From Hippophae tibetana (Eukaryota > Streptophyta > Magnoliopsida > Rosales > Elaeagnaceae): a DNA stretch of 64,000 nucleotides. Position numbers and translations under genes: made by a program. The notes beneath the pieces were generated by a model. It was not told where the DNA came from and made no database searches. It was given only the letters and a program-made list of their open reading frames with translations. Shown here in pieces: positions 40,581 through 54,500 of this stretch (positions are counted from its first letter, which is position 1; each line of letters opens with the position of its first letter). The stretch covers positions 85,048,449-85,112,448 of the forward strand of contig CM072810.1 of the NCBI GenBank assembly GCA_037013495.1, in the 5' to 3' direction.

Positions 40581-43500
40581 TTCATTGGGAAGAGATATAA
40601 TGTAATTCAAATGAATATGCCTGTATTGGGTATAAAGACTTAACAAGAAAACAAAATAATGATAAACATTAGGAAAAAGCAATAAGTGAAAAGAAAAGCT
40701 TAAACATTTTCTAATGTCAATTTTACCAAAGAATGTTTGGGGAAAAATTACTCCAAAATGTATATCATTATAATTATTATATATTTAAATAAAATTTAAT
40801 ATGTCCTAAAATGCGAAATTACAAACGTTTCAAATTTTGTGCAATATTTTATATAAGAGATCAATAATTTACATTTTTAACTCATTTATGGCATCAATAT
40901 TCTTAAATTATTAATAAGTTATTCTGGTAATGTTGGAATGCACCGTATTGAAATTAAATTTTGTTATCGCTTTGCCCCTAAGAATCTTATTTCCAAACGC
41001 CTTATAGAAGTAAGAGGCAAAGAAATATGAATGGATATATTGAGCTCATCCTCTATAGAAATGTTTATTGCTACGTACGAAGAAGTTACAAATATTGTCT
41101 AAAACCACCTCATCCATCACCTTTTTTCATTGGGAAGAGACATAATATAATTCACATGAATATGCTTGTGTTGGGTATTAAGACTTAAAAAGAAAACAAA
41201 ATAATGACAAACATTAGGAAAAAGCAATAAGTGGAAAAAAAAAGTTTAAACATTTTCTAATGTCAATTTTACAAAAGAATGTTTGGGGAAAAATTACTCC
41301 AAACTGTATATCATTATAATTATTATATATTTAAATGAAATTTAATATGTCCTAAAATGCGAAATTACAAACGTTTCAAATTTTGATCAATATTTTATAT
41401 AAGAGATCAATAATTTACATTTTTAACTCATTTATGGCATCAATATTCTTAACTTATTAATAAGTTATTCTGGTAATGTTGGAATGCACCGTATTGAAAT
41501 TAAATTTGGTTATCGCTTTCCCCCTAAAAATCTAATTTCCAAACGCCTTATACAAGTAAGAAGCAAAGAAATATGAATGGATATATTGAGCTCATCCTCT
41601 ATAGAAATGTTTATTGCTACGTACGAAGAAGTTACAAATATTGTCTAAAACCTCCTCATCCATCACATTTTTTCAATGTGAAGAAAAATAATATAATTCA
41701 CATGAGTATGTCTGTGTTGGGTATTAAGACTTAAAAAAGAAAACAAAATAATGATAAACATTAGGAAAAATCAATAAGTGGAAAAAAAGCTTAAACATTT
41801 TCTAATGTCAATTTTATAAAAGAATGTTAGGGGAAAAATTACTCCAAATTTTATATCATTCTAATTATTTTATATTTAAGTGGAATTTATTACGTCTTAA
41901 AATGCCTAATTACAAACGTTTCAAATTTTGTTCATTATTTTATAAAAGAGATCAATAATTGTCATTTTTAACTCATTTATGACATCAATATTGTCAACTT
42001 ATTTGTAAGTTGTTCTGGTTGTGTTGGAATGCATTGTATTGAAATTAAATTTGGATATTGCTTTCCCCCTAAGAATCTAGTTTCCAAACGCCTTATAGAA
42101 GTAAAAAGCAAAGAAATATGAGTGGAAATATTAAGCTCATCCTCTATAGAAATGTTTCTTGCTACGTACCAAGAAGTTACAAATATTGTCTAAAACCACC
42201 TCATCCATCACCTTTTTTTCATTGGGAAGAGACATAATATAATTCACATGAATATGCCTGTGTTGGGTATTAAGACTTAAAAACAAAACAAAATAATGAT
42301 AAACATTAGGAAAAAGAAATAAGTGGAAAAAAAAGCTTAAACATTTTCTAATGTCAATTTTAGAAAAGAATGTTAGGGGATATATTACTCCAAATTTTAT
42401 ATCATTATAATTATTATATATTTAAGTGAAATTTATTACGTCTTAAAATGTCAAATTACAAACGTTTGATATTTTGTTGATTATTTTATATAAGAGATCA
42501 ATAATTCACACTTTTAACTCATTTATGGAATTAATATTATTACCTTATTTATAAGTTATTCTGGTTGTGTTGGAATACACCGTATTGAAATTAAATTTGG
42601 TTATCGCTTTCCCCCTAAGAATCTATTTTCCAAATGCCTTATAGAAGTATGAAGCAAAGAAATATGTGTGGAAATATTAAGCTTATCCAATATAGATTTT
42701 TTTCTTGCTACGTACCAAGAAGTTACAAATATTGCCTAAAACCACCTCCAGCCATCACCTTTTTTCATTGGGAAGATAGATAATTTAATTAACATGAATA
42801 TGCCTCTGGTGGGTATTAAGACATAAAAATAAAACAAAATAATGATAAACTTTGGAAAAAGCAATAAGTGGAAAAGAAAGCTTAAACATTTTCTAATGTC
42901 AATTTTACAAAAGAATAGTATGGGAACCATTACTCCAAATTTTATATCATTGTAATTATTATATATTTAAATTGAATTTATTACATCTTAAAATGCCAAA
43001 TTACATACTTTTGAAATTTTGTTGATTATTATATATAAGAGAACAACAATTGTCATTTTTAACTCATTTATGACATCAATATTCTTAACTTATTAATAAG
43101 TTATTCTGGTTATGTTGGAATGCACCGTATTGAAATTAAATTTGGTTATCGTTTTCCCCCTAAGAATCTAATTTCCAAACGCCTTATAGAAGTAAGAAGC
43201 AAAGAAATATGAGTGGAAATATTAAGCTCATCCTCTATAAAAATGTTTCTTGCTACGTACCAAGAAGTTACAAATATTGTCTAAAATAACCTCCATCCAA
43301 CACCTTTTTTCATTGGGAAGAGATATAATGTAATTCACATGAAAATGCCTGTGTTGGGTATTAAGACTTAAAAAGAAAACAAAATAATGATAAACATTAG
43401 GAAAAACCAATAAGTGGAAAAAAAAGCTTAAACTATTTCTAATGTCAATTTTAGAAAAGAATGTTAGGGGAAATATTACTCCAAATTTTATATCATTCTA

Positions 43501-46038
43501 ATTATTATATATTTAAGTGGAATTTACTACGTCTTAAAATGCCAAATTACAAACGTTTGAATTTTTTTTTATTATTTTATATAAGAGATCAATAATTCAC
43601 ATTTTTAACTCATTTATGGCATCAATATTCATAACTTATTAATAAGCTATTCTGGTAATGTTGGAATGCACCGTATTGAAATTAAATTTGGTTATCGCTT
43701 TGCCCCTAAGAATCTTATTTCCAAACGCCTTTAAGAAGTAAGAAGCAAAGAAATATGAATATAAATATTAAGCTCTTCCTCTATAGAAGTGTTTCTTGCT
43801 ACGTACCAAGAAGTAACAAATATTGCCTAAAACAACCTCCATCCATCACCTTTTTCATTGGAAGAGATATAATGTAATTCACATGAATATGCCTGTATTG
43901 GGTATAAAGACTTAACAAGAAAACAAAATAATGATAAACATTAGGAAAAAGCAATAAGGGAAAAGAAAAGCTTAAACATTTTCTAATGTCAATTTTACAA
44001 AAGAATGTTTGGGGGAAAAATTACTCCAAAATGTATATCATTATAATTATTATATATTTAAATGAAATTTAATATGTCCCTAAAATGCGAAATTACAAAC
44101 GTTTCAAATTTTGTGCAATATTTTATATAAGAGATCAATAATTTACATTTTTTAACTCATTTATGGCATCAATATTCTTAAATTATTAATAAGTTATTCT
44201 GGTAATGTTGGAATGCACCGTATTGAAATTAAATTTTGTTATCGCTTTGCCCCTAAGAATCTTATTTCCAAACGCCTTATAGAAGTAAGAGGCAAAGAAA
44301 TATGAATATAAATATTAAGCTCATCCTCTATAGAAAATGTTTCTTGCTACGTACCAAGAAGTAACAAATATTGTCTAAACCACCTCATCCATCACCTTTT
44401 TTCATTGGGAAGAGACATAATATAATTCACATGAATATGGCCTGTGTTGGGTATTAAGACTTAAAAAGAAAACAAAATAATGACAAACATTAGGAAAAAG
44501 CAATAAGTGGAAAAAAAAAAGTTTAAACTTTTTCTAATGTCAATTTTTACAAAGAATGTTTGGGGAAAAGTTACTCCAAAATGTATATCATTATAATTAT
44601 TATATATTTAAATGAAATTTAATATGTCCTAAAATGTGAAATTACAAACGTTTCAAATTTTGATCAATATTTTATATAAGAGATCAATAATTTACATTTT
44701 TAACTCATTTATGGCATCAATATTCTTAACTTATTAATTGTTATTCTGGTAATGTTGGAATGCACCGTATTGAAATTAAATTTGGTTATCGCTTTCCCCC
44801 TAAAAATCTAATTTCCAAACGCCTTATACAAGTAAGAAGCAAAGAAATATGAATGGATATATTGAGCTCATCCTCTATAGAAATGTTTATTGCTACGTAC
44901 GAAGAAGTTACAAATATTGTCTAAAACCTCCTCATCCATCACCATTTTTCATTGGGAAGAAAAATAATATAATTCACATGAGTATGTTTGTGTTGGGTAT
45001 TAAGACTTAAAAGAAAACAAAATAATGATAAACATTAGGAAAAATCAATAAGTGGAAAAAAAACTTAAACATTTTCTAATGTCAATTTTATAAAGAATGT
45101 TAGGGGAAAAATTACTCCAAATTTTATATCATTCTAATTATTTTATATTTAAGTGGAATTTATTACGTCTTAAAATGCAATAATTACAAACGTTTCAAAT
45201 TTTGTTCATTATTTTATATAAGAGAACAATAATGTCATTTTTAACTCATTTATGACATCAATATTCTTAACTTATTTGTACGTTCTTCTAGTTTTGTTGG
45301 AAGACACCGTATTGAAATTAAATTTGGATATTGCTTTCCCCTAAGAATCTAGTTTCCAAACGCCTTATAGAAGTAAATAGCAAAGAAATATGAATGGAAA
45401 TATTAAGCTCATCCTCTATAGAAATGTTTCTTGCTACGTACCAAGAAGTTACAAATATTGTCTAAAACCACCTCATCCATCACCTTTTTTCATTGGGAAG
45501 AGACATAATATAATTCACATGAATATGCCTGTGTTGGGTATTAAGACTTAAAAAGAAAACAAAATAATGACAAACATTAGGAAAAACCAATAAGTGGAAA
45601 AAAAAGCTTAAACTATTTCTAATGTCAATTTTAGAAAAGAATGTAAGGGGAAATATTACTCCAAATTTTATATCATTCTAATTTATTATATATTTAAGTG
45701 GAATTTATTACGTCTTAAAATGCCAAATTACAAACGTTTGAATTTTTTTTGATTATTTTTATATAAGAGATCAATAATTCACATTTTTAACTCATTTATG
45801 GCATCAATATTCTTAACTTATTAATAAGCTATTCTGGTAATGTTGGAATGCACCGTATTGAAATTAAATTTGGTTTATCGCTTTGCCCCTAAGAATCTTA
45901 TTTCCAAACGCCTTTAAGAAGTAAGAACCAAAGAAATATGAATATAAATATTAAGCTCTTCCTCTATAGAAATGTTTTCTTGCTACGTACCAAGAAGTAA
46001 CAAATATTGCCCTAAAACAACCTCCATCCATCACCTTT
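40581..46038 (+). repeat. Ten-monomer higher-order repeat, copy 1
   Basis: Monomer starts are 40696, 41242, 41787, 42333, 42878, 43424, 43968, 44519, 45061 and 45604. Markers that recur about 5,460 bp later include TTTTACCAAAGAATG at 40723, AAGTTT in place of HindIII at 41242 and 44519, ATGCCTAATT and TTTTATAAAAGAG in the monomer at 41787, GAATAGTATGGGAACC at 42912, and TTAAACTATTTC at 43427. The entry point lies in the monomer at 40150. Its first part follows the six-mer type (compare 36877), and its tail from CATTGGGAAGAGATATAATG follows the ten-mer type (compare 46045). Confidence 0.88.
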
Positions 46039-49000
46039 TTCATTGGGAAGAGATATAATGTAATTCAAATGAATATGCCTGTATTGGGTATAAAGACTTA
46101 ACAAGAAAACAAAATAATGATAAACATTAGGAAAAAGCAATAAGTGAAAAGAAAAGCTTAAACATTTTCTAATGTCAATTTTACCAAAGAATGTTTGGGG
46201 AAAAATTACTCCAAAATGTATATCATTATAATTATTATATATTTAAATAAAATTTAATATGTCCTAAAATGCGAAATTACAAACGTTTCAAATTTTGTGC
46301 AATATTTTATATAAGAGATCAATAATTTACATTTTTAACTCATTTATGGCATCAATATTCTTAAATTATTAATAAGTTATTCTGGTAATGTTGGAATGCA
46401 CCGTATTGAAATTAAATTTTGTTATCGCTTTGCCCCTAAGAATCTTATTTCCAAACGCCTTATAGAAGTAAGAGGCAAAGAAATATGAATGGATATATTG
46501 AGCTCATCCTCTATAGAAATGTTTATTGCTACGTACGAAGAAGTTACAAATATTGTCTAAAACCACCTCATCCATCACCTTTTTTCATTGGGAAGAGACA
46601 TAATATAATTCACATGAATATGCTTGTGTTGGGTATTAAGACTTAAAAAGAAAACAAAATAATGACAAACATTAGGAAAAAGCAATAAGTGGAAAAAAAA
46701 AGTTTAAACATTTTCTAATGTCAATTTTACAAAAGAATGTTTGGGGAAAAATTACTCCAAACTGTATATCATTATAATTATTATATATTTAAATGAAATT
46801 TAATATGTCCTAAAAATGCGAAATTACAAACGTTTCAAATTTTGATCAATATTTTATATAAGAGATCAATAATTTACATTTTTAACTCATTTATGGCATC
46901 AATATTCTTAACTTATTAATAAGTTATTCTGGTAATGTTGGAATGCACCGTATTGAAATTAAATTTGGTTATCGCTTTCCCCCTAAAAAATCTAATTTCC
47001 AAACGCCTTATACAAGTAAGAAGCAAAGAAATATGAATGGATATATTGAGCTCATCCTCTATAGAAATGTTTATTGCTACGTACGAAGAAGTTACAAATA
47101 TTGTCTAAACCTCCTCATCCATCACATTTTTTCAATGTGAAGAAAAATAATATAATTCACATGAGTATGTCTGTGTTGGGTATTAAGACTTAAAAAGAAA
47201 ACAAAATAATGATAAACATTAGGAAAAATCAATAAGTGGAAAAAAAAGCTTAAACATTTTCTAATGTCAATTTTATAAAAGAATGTTAGGGGAAAAAATT
47301 ACTCAAATTTTATATCATTCTAATTATTTTATATTTAAGTGGAATTTATTACGTCTTAAAATGCCTAATTACAAACGTTTTCAAATTTTGTTCATTATTT
47401 TATAAAAGAGATCAATAATTGTCATTTTTAACTCATTTATGACATCAATATTGTCAACTTATTTGTAAGTTGTTCTGTTGTGTTGGAATGCATTGTATTG
47501 AAATTAAATTTGGATATCGCTTTCCCCCTAAGAATCTAGTTTCCAAACCGCCTTATAGAAGTAAAAAAGCAAAGAAATATGAGTGGAAATATTAAGCTCA
47601 TCCTCTATAGAAATGTTTCTTGCTACGTACCAAGAAGTTACAAATATTGTCTAAAACCACCTCATCCATCACCTTTTTTTCATTGGGAAGAGACATAATA
47701 TAATTCACATGAATATGCCTGTGTTGGCTATTAAGACTTAAAAACAAAACAAAATAATGATAAACATTAGGAAAAAGAAATAAGTGGAAAAAAAAGCTTA
47801 AACATTTTCTAATGTCAATTTTAGAAAAGAATGTTAGGGGATATATTACTCCAAATTTTATATCATTATAATTATTATATATTTAAGTGAAATTTATTAC
47901 GTCTTAAAATGCCAAATTACAAACGTTTGATATTTTGTTGATTATTTTATATAAGAGATCAATAATTCACACTTTTAACTCATTTATGGAATTAATATTA
48001 TTACCTTATTTATAAGTTATTCTGGTTGTGTTGGAATACACCGTATTGAAATTAAATTTGGTTATCGCTTTCCCCACGTAAGAATCTATTTTCCCAAATG
48101 CCTTATAGAAGTATGAAGCAAAGAAATATGTGTGGAAATATTAAGCTTATCCAATATAGATTTTTTTCTTGCTACGTACCAAGAAGTTACAAATATTGCC
48201 TAAAACCACCTCCAGCCATCACCTTTTTTCATTGGAAGATAGATAATTTAATTAACATGAATATGCCTCTGGTGGGTATTAAGACATAAAAATAAAACAA
48301 AATAATGATAAACTTTGGAAAAAGCAATAAGTGGAAAAGAAAGCTTAAACATTTTCTAATGTCAATTTTACAAAAGAATAGTATGGGAACCATTACTCCA
48401 AATTTTATATCATTGTAATTATTATATATTTAAATTGAATTTATTACATCTTAAAATGCCAAATTACATACTTTTGAATTTTTGTTGATTATTATATATA
48501 AGAGAACAACAATTGTCATTTTTAACTCATTTATGACATCAATATTCTTAACTTATTAATAAGTTATTCTGGTTATGTTCGAATGCACCGTATTGAAATT
48601 AAATTTGGTTATCGTTTTCCCCCTAAGAATCTAATTTCCAAACGCCTTATAGAAGTAAGAAGGAAAGAAATATGAGTGGAAATATTAAGCTCATCCTCTA
48701 TAAAAATGTTTCTTGCTACGTACCAAGAAGTTACAAATATTGTCTAAAATAACCTCCATCCAACACCTTTTTTCATTGGGAAGAGATATAATGTAATTCA
48801 CATGAAAATGCCTGTGTTGGGTATTAAGACTTAAAAAGAAAACAAAAATAATGATAAACATTAGGAAAAACCAATAAGTGGAAAAAAAAGCTTAAACTAT
48901 TTCTAATGTCAATTTTAGAAAAGAATGTTAGGGGAAATATTACTCCAAATTTTATATCATTCTAATTATTATATATTTAAGTGGAATTTACTACGTCTTA

Positions 49001-51505
49001 AAATGCCAAATTACAAACGTTTGAATTTTTTTTTTATTATTTTATATAAGAGATCAATAATTCACATTTTTAACTCATTTATGGCATCAATATTCATAAC
49101 TTATTAATAAGCTATTCTGGTAATGTTGGAATGCACCGTATTGAAATTAAATTTGGTTATCGCTTTGCCCTAAGAATCTTATTTCCAAACGCCTTTAAGA
49201 AGTAAGAAGCAAAGAAATATGAATATAAATATTAAGCTCTTCCTCTATAGAAGTGTTTCTTGCTACGTACCAAGAAGTAACAAATATTGCCTAAAACAAA
49301 CCTCCATCCATCACCTTTTTCATTGGGAAGAGATATAATGTAATTCACATGAATATGCCTGTATTGGGTATAAAGACTTAACAAGAAAACAAAATAATGA
49401 TAAACATTAGGAAAAAGCAATAAGGGAAAAGAAAAGCTTAAACATTTTCTAATGTCAATTTTACAAAAGAATGTTTGGGGAAAAATTACTCCAAAATGTA
49501 TATCATTATAATTATTATATATTTAAATGAAATTTAATATGTCCTAAAATGCGAAATTACAAACGTTTCAAATTTTGTGCAATATTTTATATAAGAGATC
49601 AATAATTTACATTTTTAACTCATTTATGGCATCAATATTCTTAAATTATTAATAAGTTATTCTGGTAATGTTGGAATGCACCGTATTGAAATTAAATTTT
49701 GTTATCGCTTTGCCCCTAAGAATCTTATTTCCAAACGCCTTATAGAAGTAAGAGGCAAAGAAATATGAATATAAATATTAAGCTCATCCTCTATAGAAAA
49801 ATGTTTCTTGCTACGTACCAAGAAGTAACAAATATTGTCTAAAACCACCTCATCCATCACCTTTTTTCATTGGGAAGAGACATAATATAATTCACATGAA
49901 TATGCCTGTGTTGGGTATTAAGACTTAAAAAGAAAACAAAATAATGACAAACATTAGGAAAAAGCAATAAGTGGAAAAAAAAGTTTAAACTTTTTTCTAA
50001 TGTCAATTTTACAAAAGAATGTTTGGGGAAAAGTTACTCCAAAATGTATATCATTATAATTATTATATATTTAAATGAAATTTAATATGTCCTAAAATGC
50101 GAAATTACAAACGTTTCAAATTTTTGATCAATATTTTATATAAGAGATCAATAATTTACATTTTTAACTCATTTATGGCATCAATATTCTTAACTTATTA
50201 ATTGTTATTCTGGTAATGTTGGAATGCACCGTATTGAAATTAAATTTGGTTATCGCTTTCCCCCTAAAAATCTAATTTCCAAACGCCTTATACAAGTAAG
50301 AAGCAAAGAAATATGAATGGATATATTGAGCTCATCCTCTATAGAAATGTTTATTGCTACGTACGAAGAAGTTACAAATATTGTCTAAAACCTCCTCATC
50401 CATCACCATTTTTCATTGGGAAGAAAAATAATATAATTCACATGAGTATGTTTGTGTTGGGTATTAAGACTTAAAAAGAAAACAAAATAATGATAAACAT
50501 TAGGAAAAATCAATAAGTGGAAAAAAAACTTAAACATTTTCTAATGTCAATTTTATAAAAGAATGTTAGGGGAAAAATTACTCCAAATTTTATATCATTC
50601 TAATTATTTTATATTTAAGTGGAATTTATTACGTCTTAAAATGCATAATTACAAACGTTTCAAATTTTGTTCATTATTTTATATAAGAGAACAATAATTG
50701 TCATTTTTAACTCATTTATGGACATCAATATTCTTAACTTATTTGTACGTTCTTCTAGTTTTGTTGGAAGACACCGTATTGAAATTAAATTTGGATATTG
50801 CTTTCCCCCTAAGAATCTAGTTTCCAAACGCCTTATAGAAGTAAATAGCAAAGAAATATGAATGGAAATATTAAGCTCATCCTCTATAGAAATGTTTCTT
50901 GCTACGTACCAAGAAGTTACAAATATTGTCTAAAACCACCTCATCCATCACCTTTTTTCATTGGGAAGAGACATAATATAATTCACATGAATATGCCTGT
51001 GTTGGGTATTAAGACTTAAAAGAAAACAAAATAATGACAAACATTAGGAAAAACCAATAAGTGGAAAAAAAAGCTTAAACTATTTCTAATGTCAATTTTA
51101 GAAAAGAATGTAAGGGGAAATATTACTCCAAATTTTATATCATTCTAATTATTATATATTTAAGTGGAATTTATTACGTCTTAAAATGCCAAATTACAAA
51201 CGTTTGAATTTTTTTTGATTATTTTATATAAGAGATCAATAATTCACATTTTTTAACTCATTTATGGCATCAATATTTCTTAACTTATTAATAAGCTATT
51301 CTGGTAATGTTGGAATGCACCGTATTGAAATTAAATTTGGTTATCGCTTTGCCCCTAAGAATCTTATTTCCAAACGCCTTTAAGAAGTAAGAACCAAAGA
51401 AATATGAATATAAATATTAAGCTCTTCCTCTATAGAAATGGTTTCTTGCTACGTACCAAGAAGTAACAAATATTGCCTAAAACAACCTCCATCCATCACC
51501 TTTTT
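46039..51505 (+). repeat. Ten-monomer higher-order repeat, copy 2
   Basis: Monomer starts are 46154, 46700, 47246, 47794, 48341, 48888, 49434, 49981, 50526 and 51071. The monomer order matches copy 1, with offsets drifting between 5,458 and 5,467 bp because of scattered single-base insertions and deletions. Private variants of copy 1, such as GTATGGGAACC, the AAGTTT sites and ATTAATTGTTATTCTGG in the monomer at 49981, are all present. Confidence 0.88.
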
Positions 51506-54500
51506 CATTGGGAAGAGAATATAATGTAATTCAAATGAATATGCCTGTATTGGGTATAAAGACTTAACAAGAAAACAAAATAATGATAAACATTAGGAAA
51601 AAGCAATAAGTGAAAAGAAAAGCTTAAACATTTTCTAATGTCAATTTTACCAAAGAATGTTTGGGGAAAAATTACTCCAAAATGTATATCATTATAATTA
51701 TTATATATTTAAATAAAATTTAATATGTCCTAAAATGCGAAATTACAAACGTTTCAAATTTTGTGCAATATTTTATATAAGAGATCAATAATTTACATTT
51801 TTAACTCATTTATGGCATCAATATTCTTAAATTATTAATAAGTTATTCTGGTAATGTTGGAATGCACCGTATTGAAATTAAATTTTGTTATCGCTTTGCC
51901 CCTAAGAATCTTATTTCCAAACGCCTTATAGAAGTAAGAGGCAAAGAAATATGAATGGATATATTGAGCTCATCCTCTATAGAAATGTTTATTGCTACGT
52001 ACGAAGAAGTTACAAATATTGTCCTAAAACCACCTCATCCATCACCTTTTTTTCATTGGGGAAGAGACATAATATAATTCACATGAATATGCTTGTGTTG
52101 GGTATTAAGACTTAAAAAGAAAACAAATAATGACAAACATTAGGAAAAAGCAATAAGTGGAAAAAAAAGTTTAAACATTTTCTAATGTCAATTTTACAAA
52201 AGAATGTTTGGGGAAAAATTACTCCAAACTGTATATCATTATAATTATTATATATTTAAATGAAATTTAATATGTCCTAAAATGCGAAATTACAAACGTT
52301 TCAAATTTTGATCAATATTTTATATAAGAGATCAATAATTTACATTTTTAACTCATTTATGGCATCAATATTCTTAACTTATTAATAAGTTATTCTGGTA
52401 ATGTTGGAATGCACCGTATTGAAATTAAATTTGGTTATCGCTTTCCCCCTAAAAATCTAATTTCCAAACGCCTTATACAAGTAAGAAGCAAAGAAATATG
52501 AATGGATATATTGAGCTCATCCTCTATAGAAATGTTTATTGCTACGTACGAAGAAGTTACAAATATTGTCTAAAACCTCCTCATCCATCACATTTTTTCA
52601 ATGTGAAGAAAAATAATATAATTCACATGAGTATGTCTGTGTTGGGTATTAAGACTTAAAAAGAAAACAAAATAATGATAAACATTAGGAAAAAATCAAT
52701 AAGTGGAAAAAAAAAGCTTAAACATTTTCTAATGTCAATTTTATAAAAGAATGTTAGGGGAAAAATTACTCCAAATTTTATATCATTCTAATTATTTTAT
52801 ATTTAAGTGGAATTTATTACGTCTTAAAATGCCTAATTACAAACGTTTCAAATTTTGTTCATTATTTTATAAAAGAGATCAATAATTGTCATTTTTAACT
52901 CATTTATGACATCAATATTGTCAACTTATTTGTAAGTTGTTCTGGTTGTGTTGGAATGCATTGTATTGAAATTAAATTTGGATATCGCTTTCCCCCTAAG
53001 AATCTAGTTTCCAAACGCCTTATAGAAGTAAAAAGCAAAGAAATATGAGTGGAAATATTAAGCTCATCCTCTATAGAAATGTTTCTTGCTACGTACCAAG
53101 AAGTTACAAATATTGTCTAAAACCACCTCATCCATCACCTTTTTTTCATTGGGAAGAGACATAATATAATTCACATGAATATGCCTGTGTTGGCTATTAA
53201 GACTTAAAAACAAAACAAAATAATGATAAACATTAGGAAAAAGAAATAAGTGGAAAAAAAAGCTTAAACATTTTCTAATGTCAATTTTAGAAAAGAATGT
53301 TAGGGGATATATTACTCCAAATTTTATATCATTATAATTATTATATATTTAAGTGAAATTTATTACGTCTTAAAATGCCAAATTACAAACGTTTGATATT
53401 TTGTTGATTATTTTATATAAGAGATCAATAATTCACACTTTTAACTCATTTATGGAATTAATATTATTACCTTATTTATAAGTTATTCTGGTTGTGTTGG
53501 AATACACCGTATTGAAATTAAAATTTGGTTATCGCTTTCCCCCTAAGAATCTATTTTCCAAATGCCTTATAGAAGTATGAAGCAAAGAAATATGTGTGGA
53601 AATATTAAGCTTATCCAATATAGATTTTTTTCTTGCTACGTACCAAGAAGTTACAAATATTGCCTAAAACCACCTCCAGCCATCACCTTTTTTCATTGGG
53701 AAGATAGATAATTTAATTAACATGAATATGCCTCTGGTGGGTATTAAGACATAAAAATAAAACAAAATAATGATAAACTTTGGAAAAAGCAATAAGTGGA
53801 AAAGAAAGCTTAAACATTTTCTAATGTCAATTTTACAAAAGAATAGTATGGGAACCATTACTCCAAATTTTTATATCATTGTAATTATTATATATTTAAA
53901 TTGAATTTATTACATCTTAAAATGCCAAATTACATACTTTTGAAATTTTGTTGATTATTATATATAAGAGAACAACAATTGTCATTTTTAACTCATTTAT
54001 GACATCAATATTCTTAACTTATTAATAAGTTATTCTGGTTATGTTCGAATGCACCGTATTGAAATTAAATTTGGTTATCGTTTTCCCCCTAAGAATCTAA
54101 TTTCCAAACGCCTTATAGAAGTAAGAAGGAAAGAAATATGAGTGGAAATATTAAGCTCATCCTCTATAAAAATGTTTCTTGCTACGTACCAAGAAGTTAC
54201 AAATATTGTCTAAAATAACCTCCATCCAACACCTTTTTTCATTGGGAAGAGATATAATGTAATTCACATGAAAATGCCTGTGTTGGGTATAATGATAAAC
54301 ATTAGGAAAAACCAATAAGTGGAAAAAAATGCTTAAACTATTTCTAATGTCAATTTTAGAAAAGAATGTTAGGGGAAATATTACTCCAAATTTTATATCA
54401 TTCTAATTATTATATATTTAAGTGGAATTTACTACGTCTTAAAATGCCAAATTACAAACGTTTGAATTTTTTTTTATTATTTTATATAAGAGATCAATAA

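Noticed and set aside
42736-42930. Minus-strand frames (42736, 53664, 57458, 62914, and shorter ones at 729, 27950, 34370, 43228, 49232, 50660) encoding hydrophobic peptides
   Set aside because: They are antisense readings of the same monomer positions, rich in Phe, Leu and Ile because the DNA is AT-rich. Recurrence follows duplication of the DNA and does not show selection on a protein.
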